Origin: Gammaproteobacteria bacterium
Lineage (GTDB): Bacteria > Pseudomonadota > Gammaproteobacteria > Steroidobacterales > Woeseiaceae
Length of the DNA stretch: 64,000 nucleotides
Assembly: GCA_029884455.1 (NCBI GenBank)
Contig: JAOUHU010000012.1
Span: forward strand, 1-64,000
Reading direction: 5' to 3'
Below are positions 30,696 through 38,506 of this stretch, piece after piece (the stretch's first letter is position 1; the number at the start of each line of letters is the position of its first letter). A program made the translations under genes and the position numbers. The notes under the pieces were generated by a model. That model made no database searches and was not told the DNA's origin. It saw nothing but the letters and a program-made list of their open reading frames with translations.

Positions 30696-31709
30696 TTATC
30701 GACCCAGGTATGCTGCGTACTCATCCGGCATGAGGGTAGCGGCGGCAGCGCATTCGTGGGCGACGGTCAGGTAATCCTCTACAACCTGGTTGCCGACGAC
30801 GTAAGGATTGGGATCGCCGCTCCTGCGCTTTTTAACCAGCGGTAACTTGACGTCCGAGTTGTCCAGCTGAGGATGCGTCGAGAGGATGACGTCGGCGCCA
30901 GCCTCGGCGACGATGCCGCGAAAGCGTGCCGCCTGCTTGCTGTACTCCGCCGCATCGTATTGCATCCCTGTGCCTCCCCACAAAGCGGCGAGATGCGGAG
31001 TACCGTTGTCCGTCACAGGAATCAGCAAGGAAATTGTGCCTGGCGTATGTCCGGGCGTCAGAAAGATCGAAATCGTGGTATCGCCGAGTGTGAGCTTCTG
31101 GCCATCGACTGCCGACGCGTCGCGCGCAGGCTTTGGCCCCCTGAAGCGCTCACTTTGCTCCATCTGGTCCCAGTCAGGGCCTCCCATGATCACTTTCGGA
31201 TGGTAGTTTTCCTGCAGGTACCTGGCGCCGCCCACATGATCGGAGTGCCCGTGTGTGAGAAGAATGGTCTTGATGTCCGCCGGGTCGAGACCCAGTTTTT
31301 CGAATCCGCCGAGAATGAGGTCATGCATAGAATCCTCGAACATGGTGTCGATGAGGATAATCCCTTCCGACGTGACCACGGCCCAGGCCGACGGCGTGGC
31401 ACCCCACTGCAACTTTTCGCCCACGTAGTACAGGTTGTCGAACACTCTCACAGGATCCGTTTTGTAATTGGCAGGATCCCTGTCGTCGATGGGTCGCGGA
31501 ATCCGGCCGAACGGCAAATCTGCACCGACAAGCAGTCGCGCACAGGTGTGGTCAAAGAGGACCGCATTGTCATACTTGGCGGCGTGCCTGGCGGCCTCGA
31601 TGTGGGCCAGGCCCGCGGCTCGTTGTGATTGGCCGGGAGCCGGTGCCGCAGCAAGCATGACTCCGGCAGCGAGCACCATTCCGATTATCGTGTTCAAATT
31701 TCGTGACAT
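30696..31709 (-). CDS. Exported metallo-beta-lactamase-fold hydrolase (B3-like)
   Basis: A 337-residue MBL-fold enzyme with a signal peptide (MVLAAGVMLAAAPAPGQS). The zinc-binding HGHSDHVGG, TPGHTPGT and STHPQLDN segments match the order of His/Asp ligands in the subclass B3 group. It is 21 nt upstream of the DUF1080 gene and probably co-transcribed, which argues for a catabolic lactonase or esterase role rather than antibiotic resistance. A B3 resistance enzyme cannot be excluded from sequence alone. Confidence 0.85.
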   Translation of the reverse strand: MSRNLNTIIGMVLAAGVMLAAAPAPGQSQRAAGLAHIEAARHAAKYDNAVLFDHTCARLLVGADLPFGRIPRPIDDRDPANYKTDPVRVFDNLYYVGEKLQWGATPSAWAVVTSEGIILIDTMFEDSMHDLILGGFEKLGLDPADIKTILLTHGHSDHVGGARYLQENYHPKVIMGGPDWDQMEQSERFRGPKPARDASAVDGQKLTLGDTTISIFLTPGHTPGTISLLIPVTDNGTPHLAALWGGTGMQYDAAEYSKQAARFRGIVAEAGADVILSTHPQLDNSDVKLPLVKKRRSGDPNPYVVGNQVVEDYLTVAHECAAAATLMPDEYAAYLGR

Positions 31710-31806
31710 GACTACACCTCGATTTCGAGCGACTGGTTTTGGAATGCAAACAGCCGGCCTGGAGCAAAACGTGGCGGCGCCGGCGCTGTTTGCACTACAC
31801 TAACCA

Positions 31807-31820
31807 GTCAGTACACTGAC
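31807..31820. promoter_or_regulatory. Short inverted repeat in the divergent promoter region
   Basis: GTCAG-TACA-CTGAC, a small perfect inverted repeat between the MBL/DUF1080 operon and the rightward cluster. Such a symmetric site could bind a dimeric repressor controlling both directions. No regulator gene is in the cluster, and 5-bp arms can occur by chance. Confidence 0.3.
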
Positions 31821-31878
31821 ATGGCACGTATGATAGGAGGCGCGGCCCCATCGCGGCAAGCGCCAGAAAGGAGCAGTA

Positions 31879-33222
31879 ATGGGGCAAGTCACCGATAGTC
31901 GTCAATGCAACCAGGCACCAATCGATCAGCACATTACACGCTGGCGCGCCACAACACTTCCGGGCGCCGTGATCTTGCTTGCCGCAGTGTCTGTGGCAGC
32001 ACTGGCTCAGGAGCCGGCCGCCGATCATTGGCGAGTCCTGTTCCCGGGCGACGGACTGGTTGTCGATCCGGGAAGCCAGTCCGAATACGTGCAGATACAC
32101 GATGACGTAGTGCGGATTTTCGGCTCCACGGACGGTGGCTGGCTACGCACCGACCGCAAGTACGCGGACTTTACGATTCAGTTTGAAATCCGTTTTCTCG
32201 CCAATGATGAGATGTACGGGCGCAGTCCCGCGGCCAATAACGGCTTGATTCTTCGCAGTCCGGAAGTATCAATTTCTGGTCGGAACTGGCCCGGGCGCGG
32301 TTTCGAGATGGAACTGTGGGACCAGGTTCGCAGAGGCGGTTTCGCCAAGAACGGCGCCGTCCTGGCGCTTCAGCCCGGAGCACCGGCCGGAAAATTTCGT
32401 TTCGACATCGGGGCGGCACAGCGCGCCTATCGAACGACCGGTGAGTGGAACTCGGTCACGGTCATCGCTCATGGCAACCGAATCTGGACAAAACTCAACG
32501 GCGAGTGGCTGAGCACAGCCTACAACGTTGCGCATCCGGACGGGCATGTAGGCTTCCAGATCGAGGACGGCATCACTGAGATCCGCAACGTCCGAATCAT
32601 GGAACATGCAAAGGACACCTGGACGCCAAATACGATTGTGCCGCTGTTCAAAGACGGTGAGCTTGGCGAATTGAGTCTGGCCGATCCTGCATACGCCGAC
32701 AACATGACCATTCACGACGGACTGCTTCGACTCCAGGGAAGCGGTGGTTGGCTGAGAACCGAACACATGTATACCAGCTACACCCTGAGTGCCGAGTTTC
32801 GCTTTCCGGAAGGCAGTGCGGACTCTGGCGTGTTCCTCAGGGCGTATGGTGATACGACCGACGCGTCGGGATGGCCGCAGAATACCGATGAGGCACAGAT
32901 ACTTTCCCAGCGCGTGCCGCCACCGACAGGGGCAGCCGGAGATCCTCGCTGGTTTGGTACGCTACTGAGCCACGGGACAGCGGGTGGGCGAGCTAGTGTC
33001 GATACCGGCATGGTGCTCGACGCCTACCGCGGCGACAGGGAGTGGCAGACCGTCGTCGTTGATGTTGACGGAGGCCGCGTCGGCGTAACGCTCAATGGCG
33101 TGCTCGTGGCCGAAGGAGACAATGTCGCCAACCTGGAAAGCGGTGGCTATGTCGGGTTGCAGATCGGTTCCGGCGTTACCGAATTCCGTACCATCGAAAT
33201 TCACGGCCTCCGCAAAGACTAA
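31879..33222 (+). CDS. Exported tandem DUF1080 (3-keto-disaccharide hydrolase family) protein
   Basis: A 447-residue protein with two DUF1080 domains (about residues 45-240 and 255-440), each with a GGWLRT...Y..YTL/FTI core (GGWLRTDRKYADFTI, GGWLRTEHMYTSYTL). The N-terminus has a signal-like segment after about 25 residues (PGAVILLAAVSVAALAQ), so it is exported. A downstream start is possible. It begins the rightward cluster and is 6 nt from the transporter. It pairs with the DUF1080 protein on the other strand; the two may act on alternative linkages. Confidence 0.85.
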   Translation: MGQVTDSRQCNQAPIDQHITRWRATTLPGAVILLAAVSVAALAQEPAADHWRVLFPGDGLVVDPGSQSEYVQIHDDVVRIFGSTDGGWLRTDRKYADFTIQFEIRFLANDEMYGRSPAANNGLILRSPEVSISGRNWPGRGFEMELWDQVRRGGFAKNGAVLALQPGAPAGKFRFDIGAAQRAYRTTGEWNSVTVIAHGNRIWTKLNGEWLSTAYNVAHPDGHVGFQIEDGITEIRNVRIMEHAKDTWTPNTIVPLFKDGELGELSLADPAYADNMTIHDGLLRLQGSGGWLRTEHMYTSYTLSAEFRFPEGSADSGVFLRAYGDTTDASGWPQNTDEAQILSQRVPPPTGAAGDPRWFGTLLSHGTAGGRASVDTGMVLDAYRGDREWQTVVVDVDGGRVGVTLNGVLVAEGDNVANLESGGYVGLQIGSGVTEFRTIEIHGLRKD

Positions 33223-33228
33223 CGATTC

Positions 33229-34572
33229 GTGAGCAACGCGGCGACCGGCGTCCATTCGCGGACGGCAAACGATGCAGGCCATCCGGAGCACCTGCCGGTA
33301 CTTCTTAATCGCTGGTCGCGCACCCAGCTGATCGTCGTCGGCTTATGCTGCGTCGTGAACATGATCGACGGCATGGACGTTCTACTTATGTCCTACATAG
33401 CGCCGGCGTTGCAGCAAGACTGGGGAATCCGGTCGGATCAGCTGGGCGTCGTGTTCAGCATCAGCATACTCGGTATGGCAGTGGGCGGCATTGGCCTGGC
33501 CCAACTGGCTGACTACTTCGGTCGACGTCGCATCATTATTGCAGCGCTAGCTACGTCCACGGCCGCAATGCTATTGAGCGGCCTGGTTGCCAACATTCCG
33601 CAGCTGATGACATTGCGCTTTCTCGTCGGTCTCGGGATTGGAACCGTACTGGCGAGTATGGCGGCACTGGTCGCTGAATTTGCCCCGCCGAAATACCGAA
33701 ACTTCGCTGTGGGCCTGCTGTACGCCGGTTATCCGCTGGGCGCAATCATCACGGGCTTTATTTCCGCCTGGTCCATTCCCCAGTTCGGCTGGAAAGCGAC
33801 GCTGGCGGGAGCGGGCGGAATTTCCGCCACCATGCTGCCAATACTCTGGTTTTATTTGCCCGAGTCGATGCAATTTCTTACAAAACGACGGCCGCACAAC
33901 GCGTTGCAACGACTGAACGCAATTTTGGTTCGCCTGAATCGTCCACCTGTCACCGTATTACCGGAGCCCGACAAGGCGCCTTCGGCGCTTGGCGTTGCCG
34001 GCCTTTTCGTCGACGGGCGGGCGATGAGCACGGTGTTGCTTTGGCTCGCGATGGTTTTCGGTTACGCCGCACTCTGGTTCACGATAAGCTGGATTCCCAA
34101 GCTGGCGTCGATGGCCGGCCACGATTCGACCGCCGCAATTTATGTGGGAACAGTTTTCAACGCTGGCGCATTCGTGGGCACGGTCTCTCTCGGACTGATC
34201 ACCGCCCGTCTCAGGTTGCAACCGACGATCCTGACATTCCTGGTCGCTGCAGCGGCAGCCATGGTGTTCTATGGGGTATTTCGTTTCAGCCTGCCGATCA
34301 CCTTGCTGGTCGCCTTCATCATCGGCTTTTTGCAAATGGGCGGATTTAACGGCATCTATCCGCTTGCAACACAGCTTTATCCGGCCGAGGTGCGGAGCAC
34401 GGGAGTCGGCTGGGCCATGGGCGTGGGCCGTGCCGGAGCAGTACTCGGCCCGCTCGCCGGGGGCGTGTTAATTGAGGCAGATTTTCCATTGTCCGTCATT
34501 TTCCTGGTGTTTGCGGTACCCACTGTGCTCGGCGCCGTCTGCGCATTCCTGGTGAAAGCGGATGTCGGCTAG
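33229..34572 (+). CDS. MFS transporter of the AAHS (aromatic acid/H+ symporter) type
   Basis: A 447-residue inner-membrane carrier with 12 predicted helices. The loop 2-3 motif LADYFGRRR is the major-facilitator signature, and the layout resembles the AAHS (benzoate/hydroxybenzoate) family. The GTG start at 33229 is 6 nt after the DUF1080 stop. In this locus the substrate is more likely a sugar-derived acid or ketosugar released in the periplasm than an aromatic acid; that is inference. It overlaps the next gene by 11 nt. Confidence 0.85.
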   Translation: MSNAATGVHSRTANDAGHPEHLPVLLNRWSRTQLIVVGLCCVVNMIDGMDVLLMSYIAPALQQDWGIRSDQLGVVFSISILGMAVGGIGLAQLADYFGRRRIIIAALATSTAAMLLSGLVANIPQLMTLRFLVGLGIGTVLASMAALVAEFAPPKYRNFAVGLLYAGYPLGAIITGFISAWSIPQFGWKATLAGAGGISATMLPILWFYLPESMQFLTKRRPHNALQRLNAILVRLNRPPVTVLPEPDKAPSALGVAGLFVDGRAMSTVLLWLAMVFGYAALWFTISWIPKLASMAGHDSTAAIYVGTVFNAGAFVGTVSLGLITARLRLQPTILTFLVAAAAAMVFYGVFRFSLPITLLVAFIIGFLQMGGFNGIYPLATQLYPAEVRSTGVGWAMGVGRAGAVLGPLAGGVLIEADFPLSVIFLVFAVPTVLGAVCAFLVKADVG

Positions 34573-35413
34573 CTCTGTGCTCGTTGCGGCCAATACCGCA
34601 ACCTTTTCCGCGCCCCTGCCAATGATTGCAAATGCGGCGCGCATGGCCGGCTTTGTCGGACTGGAAGTGTGGAATGCGGACATCGAGAACCTGCCGGGCG
34701 GAGCAGCAGCTGCGGCATCAATGCTTGCGCAGGCCGGCTTGCAGGTACCGACGTTTCAGCTGTTGCGTGATTTCGAGGGCAGTGGTGCGGCCAGGCAGGC
34801 GAAGATGGACGAAGCGGCCAGCCTGATGGATGTCATGCAGGTGCTTGGCGCTCCGACTTTGCTGTTATGCGCCAACACCAATCCCGGCAGTTCGGGGGTT
34901 TGGGCTGCGCAAATCGACGATCTTCGACAGCTCGCGGATCTCGCAGAATCCAGGAACATACGGGTGGGATTCGAACCGCTCGCATGGAGTCAATGGATCA
35001 ATGACTATGCCGCGGCGTGTAAACTGGTAAATGCCGTCGATCACGCCGGCTTCGGGATTGTTCTGGACGTGTTTCACTTATTCAGCCGGCGTACACCGCT
35101 CGACGTACTCGACGATATCCCGATCGACAAGCTGTTGCTGGTGCAGTTGAGCAACGCCATCGCGATGCCGTTGCCGCCCATCGAGATTGCCAGGCACCAC
35201 AGGCTTTTCCCCGCTGACGGAGAATGGCCGGTTGCGGATGTCGTTCGGCGACTTACCGATCGCGGCTACACGGGCTATTTCAGCATCGAAGTTTTCAATG
35301 ACGAGTATAAACTGCAGGACCCGGCGGCCGTGGCCGCCGCGGCCATGCAGTCCTTCCACGCGTTGTTTGCCTGCGGCGCGGGCGCAGAGACGGCGACCAA
35401 CGTAGAGAACTGA
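34562..35413 (+). CDS. Cytosolic TIM-barrel isomerase/epimerase-like protein (AP endonuclease 2 fold)
   Basis: A 283-residue protein of the sugar phosphate isomerase/epimerase (xylose isomerase-like TIM barrel) family. Strand-helix repeats carry the metal ligands and substrate residues (LEVWNADIE, GFGIVLDVFH, FSIEVFND). No signal peptide, so it acts on whatever the MFS carrier imports. It overlaps that gene by 11 nt. Related proteins act in 3-ketosugar and inositol catabolism. Which isomerisation it performs is unknown. Confidence 0.85.
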   Translation: MSASSVLVAANTATFSAPLPMIANAARMAGFVGLEVWNADIENLPGGAAAAASMLAQAGLQVPTFQLLRDFEGSGAARQAKMDEAASLMDVMQVLGAPTLLLCANTNPGSSGVWAAQIDDLRQLADLAESRNIRVGFEPLAWSQWINDYAAACKLVNAVDHAGFGIVLDVFHLFSRRTPLDVLDDIPIDKLLLVQLSNAIAMPLPPIEIARHHRLFPADGEWPVADVVRRLTDRGYTGYFSIEVFNDEYKLQDPAAVAAAAMQSFHALFACGAGAETATNVEN

Positions 35414-35452
35414 AACCAGCTCATGTGCAATTATTCGAATAACGGGGAATGC

Positions 35453-36520
35453 ATGAACACCAGGACTGCTATGCAACAGACAAAGAACGTGTCGCACAGC
35501 GCTGCTCCATTCTTTGATGCCGTATCACGACGAACCGTGTTGCAGGCCATGGCGGCCGCGCCGGCTGCGCTCGCCACTGCAGGCTCCAGGGCGCAACAAG
35601 AACGCACGCATCGAGCGTATCTCGCGATCGTTTCGAGGCACCTGCAGTGGACCGGTTGGCAGGAGGGCATCGAAGTTGCAATAGAGACCGGGTATCCCGG
35701 AATTATCTGGTCGGTGCGTGGCGGCGCCCACGTTGAGCCACAAAACGTTGCTCGCGAACTGCCCGCTATCGTGTCGGCCACCCGCGAGGCGGGCCTGGCA
35801 GTGCCTATGATCATCACTCGAATCGGTGATGCAGGCGAGCCGCATATCGAACCGATGCTCGAGACCTTCGCATCACTTGGCATAGGCCGCTACCGCGCGG
35901 GGACACCGCGCTACGATTACTCACGGAGTTTTGCCGACCAGTTTGACGAGTTTCGGCAGAACCTCGATGCGCTTCAGGAACTGAACGCGAGATACGACGT
36001 TACGGCTTGTTTCCACACTCATTCCAGCCCGGGAAGTCTTGGCGGGGTGGGTTGGGATCTGTGGATGTTGATGCGCGACTGCGATCCCCGCTACATCGGC
36101 ATCAATTTCGACATTGGTCATATCATGGCCCGAACCGGAGTCGGCTGGCGCGATATCGCTCGTGCGGCCCGGGAGTACATCCAGTCACTTTCCCTGAAGG
36201 ATGTGGTGGCGTGGCGCAGAGATGAATCTGGCGGACGCGGCGGGTGGCCCTGGGACAGGCAATTCGTGCCGCCGGGCGACGGCATGGTTCCTTTTGCCGA
36301 TGTGTTCGATTTTTTTTACGACACGAACTTCACCGGGCCGATGGAGGTATACCACGAGTATGCGGCGCCGATACCCGGATCCGAGGATAGACTCAACATG
36401 CTCGGCACTAATTACGGCAAATGGCAACTTGAAGTGCCACGGGACTATTTCATTTCACTACTGGCGCGTGACGTCAGGTTTTACAAGACTGCGTTGCGCA
36501 ATGCGGGGTTTGAGATATGA
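35453..36520 (+). CDS. Tat-exported TIM-barrel isomerase/epimerase-like protein
   Basis: A 355-residue relative of the preceding protein but with an N-terminal SRRTVLQAMAAAPAALATAG twin-arginine signal, so it should work in the periplasm. The barrel carries TACFHTHSSPG, GINFDIGHIM and MEVYHEY, supplying His/Glu/Asp ligands. I prefer the ATG at 35453 (GGGGAA just upstream) over 35423. Its stop overlaps the first PQQ dehydrogenase (ATGA). A periplasmic isomerase next to a periplasmic dehydrogenase fits an extracytoplasmic sugar pathway. The exact reaction is unknown. Confidence 0.83.
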   Translation: MNTRTAMQQTKNVSHSAAPFFDAVSRRTVLQAMAAAPAALATAGSRAQQERTHRAYLAIVSRHLQWTGWQEGIEVAIETGYPGIIWSVRGGAHVEPQNVARELPAIVSATREAGLAVPMIITRIGDAGEPHIEPMLETFASLGIGRYRAGTPRYDYSRSFADQFDEFRQNLDALQELNARYDVTACFHTHSSPGSLGGVGWDLWMLMRDCDPRYIGINFDIGHIMARTGVGWRDIARAAREYIQSLSLKDVVAWRRDESGGRGGWPWDRQFVPPGDGMVPFADVFDFFYDTNFTGPMEVYHEYAAPIPGSEDRLNMLGTNYGKWQLEVPRDYFISLLARDVRFYKTALRNAGFEI

Positions 36521-38484
36521 GGACTGTCATCGCTCACCAGGACCGCTGGCACAAGGTTGTTGCAACTGCAGTCGTGGTCATCGTACTGGCCGCATGCCAA
36601 GGCGGGGACACAGGAGTGGCCTCCACCGGACCGGACCGAACGACTTTGGGCATCCCCGAAGGGCAATGGCCGACTTACGGTGGCGGGCCATACAACCAGA
36701 ATTTCTCCCCGCTCGTCCAGATCGACAAGAACAATGTCGCTGATTTGAGCGTTGCCTGGGTATTCAACTACGGAACCGGGGAACACGATCTGGGCGACCT
36801 CGGGCTCGATTACCGCTTCGAAGTCACACCGTTGCTGGTCGGCGGCGTGATGTACCTTTCGACGCCGAGTTCCCCGAATGCCCCGGGCGTGCCATCCACG
36901 ATTACCGCGCTGGTGCCGGAGACCGGCGCGGTTCTCTGGCGCTACGCATCCCCCTACAATATCCATGGTCGCGGCATCGCCTACTGGCCGGGCGACGAGC
37001 AAACTGCCCCGCGAATCTTCTTCGCAACCGATGGCGGACTCATCCTGGCTATCGATGCTACCACCGGGGAACCCGCCGCCGACTTCGGCCTGCAGGGCCG
37101 GATCGATGCCTACATCGGCGTGGTATCCGAGGTGGTCGGCAACTCGCGGCGCAGCACATACACGATCCCGAATCCGGTAACCATCTATAAAGACCTCGTG
37201 ATTACGGGTGCTCGCCCCGGCGAAGCCGGCCCTCCCGGTCCGCGGGGAGACATCCGGGCCTTCAGTGCTCGCACCGGCCGCCTGCAATGGACCTTCCATA
37301 CGCTGCCGCGCCCCGGTGAGCCGAACGCCAGCGAATTACAGCCGGCCGGAGTCCCCGATCTGACAGGCGCCAACGTCTGGTCGACGATGACACTGGATCC
37401 TGAAAACGGGCTGCTTTATGCGACGACCGGCGACATCAACGGACCGCGTCGCGGCACGCCGGTCGACGGCCCGGAGCCGTTTGCCAATACGCTGCTCGCG
37501 CTCCTCGCCGACACGGGCGAACTGGCCTGGTACCGCAAGATCACGATCAAGGACCTGTGGGACTGGGATCTGCCAACACCGACCGTACTGTTCGACCTCG
37601 ACATCGATGGCAACACCGTGCCCGCCATCCTGTTGACCGGCAAACAGGGCCTCGTGTTCATGTTCAATCGGCTGACCGGAGAATCACTGAACGGCTACGA
37701 ATTGAGACAGGTACCCGGCACCGACGTGCCGGACCTGGACTACTGGCCGGTGCAGCCCTTCCCGGCAGCCCCGGAACCTGTGGCCCGGACCACCATGAGG
37801 CGTGACGAGATTCCCGATCTCGTGCCAGGCATGAAAGAAAATTGCGAAATGCTCTGGGACCGGTACGATCCGATCAATCCAGGCTTGTACGGCCTGCCGC
37901 AAACCGATCGCGCCATCATTCGCGTGCCCGGTTCGACGGGCGGCCCGAACTGGGGCGGCGGTTCCTACAATCCGAACCTGGGTTATTACTTCATCAACGT
38001 CCAGGAAGGGGTGCGCATCCAGGGGCCGGTGCGCAGCGGCAACGAACGCGACCGGACCAGTTTCGATTTCACGATGCCGGACGGTACGACGCTCAGTTGT
38101 GGCGCGTTGCCCTGGGGCGCGCTGGTCGCGGTCGACGTGCGTAACCAGAAGATCGCCTGGAAGGCGCCGCTCGGTGTGACACCGAAGCTCGGAGCAGCCG
38201 GAATGCAAACCGGCGCCAGGAACCTCGGCGGAAACATCAGCACCGCATCGGGCCTGGTCTTCATTGCCGCCAGTAACGACGCCCATTTTCGTGCCTACGA
38301 CGGCCAGACGGGCACCGTCCTCTGGGATACCATCTTGCCTGCCGGGGGACACGCGACGCCAGTGAGTTACATGGGCGCCGACGGCAAACAGTATGTTGTC
38401 ATCGCAGCGGGTGGCGGTACTTCAGTGGGCCGGGCCGATGCGCCGCACATGTCGGACAGCCTCGTGGCGTTTCGCCTGCCCTGA
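36517..38484 (+). CDS. PQQ-dependent dehydrogenase lipoprotein without cytochrome domain
   Basis: A 655-residue quinoprotein propeller. The lipobox LAAC puts the modified Cys at 27, so it is a periplasm-facing lipoprotein. Typical blocks are WPTYGGGPYNQNFSPL, GRGIAYWPGDE, PGEAGPPGPRGD and GLVFMFNRLTGES. Unlike its neighbour it has no CxxCH, so electrons must go to a separate carrier, perhaps the cytochrome domain next door or ubiquinone. It overlaps the Tat isomerase by 4 nt and lies 22 nt before the paralogue. The substrate (alcohol or sugar) cannot be read from the sequence. Confidence 0.9.
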   Translation: MRTVIAHQDRWHKVVATAVVVIVLAACQGGDTGVASTGPDRTTLGIPEGQWPTYGGGPYNQNFSPLVQIDKNNVADLSVAWVFNYGTGEHDLGDLGLDYRFEVTPLLVGGVMYLSTPSSPNAPGVPSTITALVPETGAVLWRYASPYNIHGRGIAYWPGDEQTAPRIFFATDGGLILAIDATTGEPAADFGLQGRIDAYIGVVSEVVGNSRRSTYTIPNPVTIYKDLVITGARPGEAGPPGPRGDIRAFSARTGRLQWTFHTLPRPGEPNASELQPAGVPDLTGANVWSTMTLDPENGLLYATTGDINGPRRGTPVDGPEPFANTLLALLADTGELAWYRKITIKDLWDWDLPTPTVLFDLDIDGNTVPAILLTGKQGLVFMFNRLTGESLNGYELRQVPGTDVPDLDYWPVQPFPAAPEPVARTTMRRDEIPDLVPGMKENCEMLWDRYDPINPGLYGLPQTDRAIIRVPGSTGGPNWGGGSYNPNLGYYFINVQEGVRIQGPVRSGNERDRTSFDFTMPDGTTLSCGALPWGALVAVDVRNQKIAWKAPLGVTPKLGAAGMQTGARNLGGNISTASGLVFIAASNDAHFRAYDGQTGTVLWDTILPAGGHATPVSYMGADGKQYVVIAAGGGTSVGRADAPHMSDSLVAFRLP

Positions 38485-38506
38485 AAATAACGACCCGGAA
38501 TCGACA

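Noticed and set aside
30696-31709. Calling the MBL-fold gene an antibiotic-resistance beta-lactamase
   Set aside because: The ligands match the B3 group, but the gene belongs to a sugar catabolic cluster and MBL folds have many substrates.
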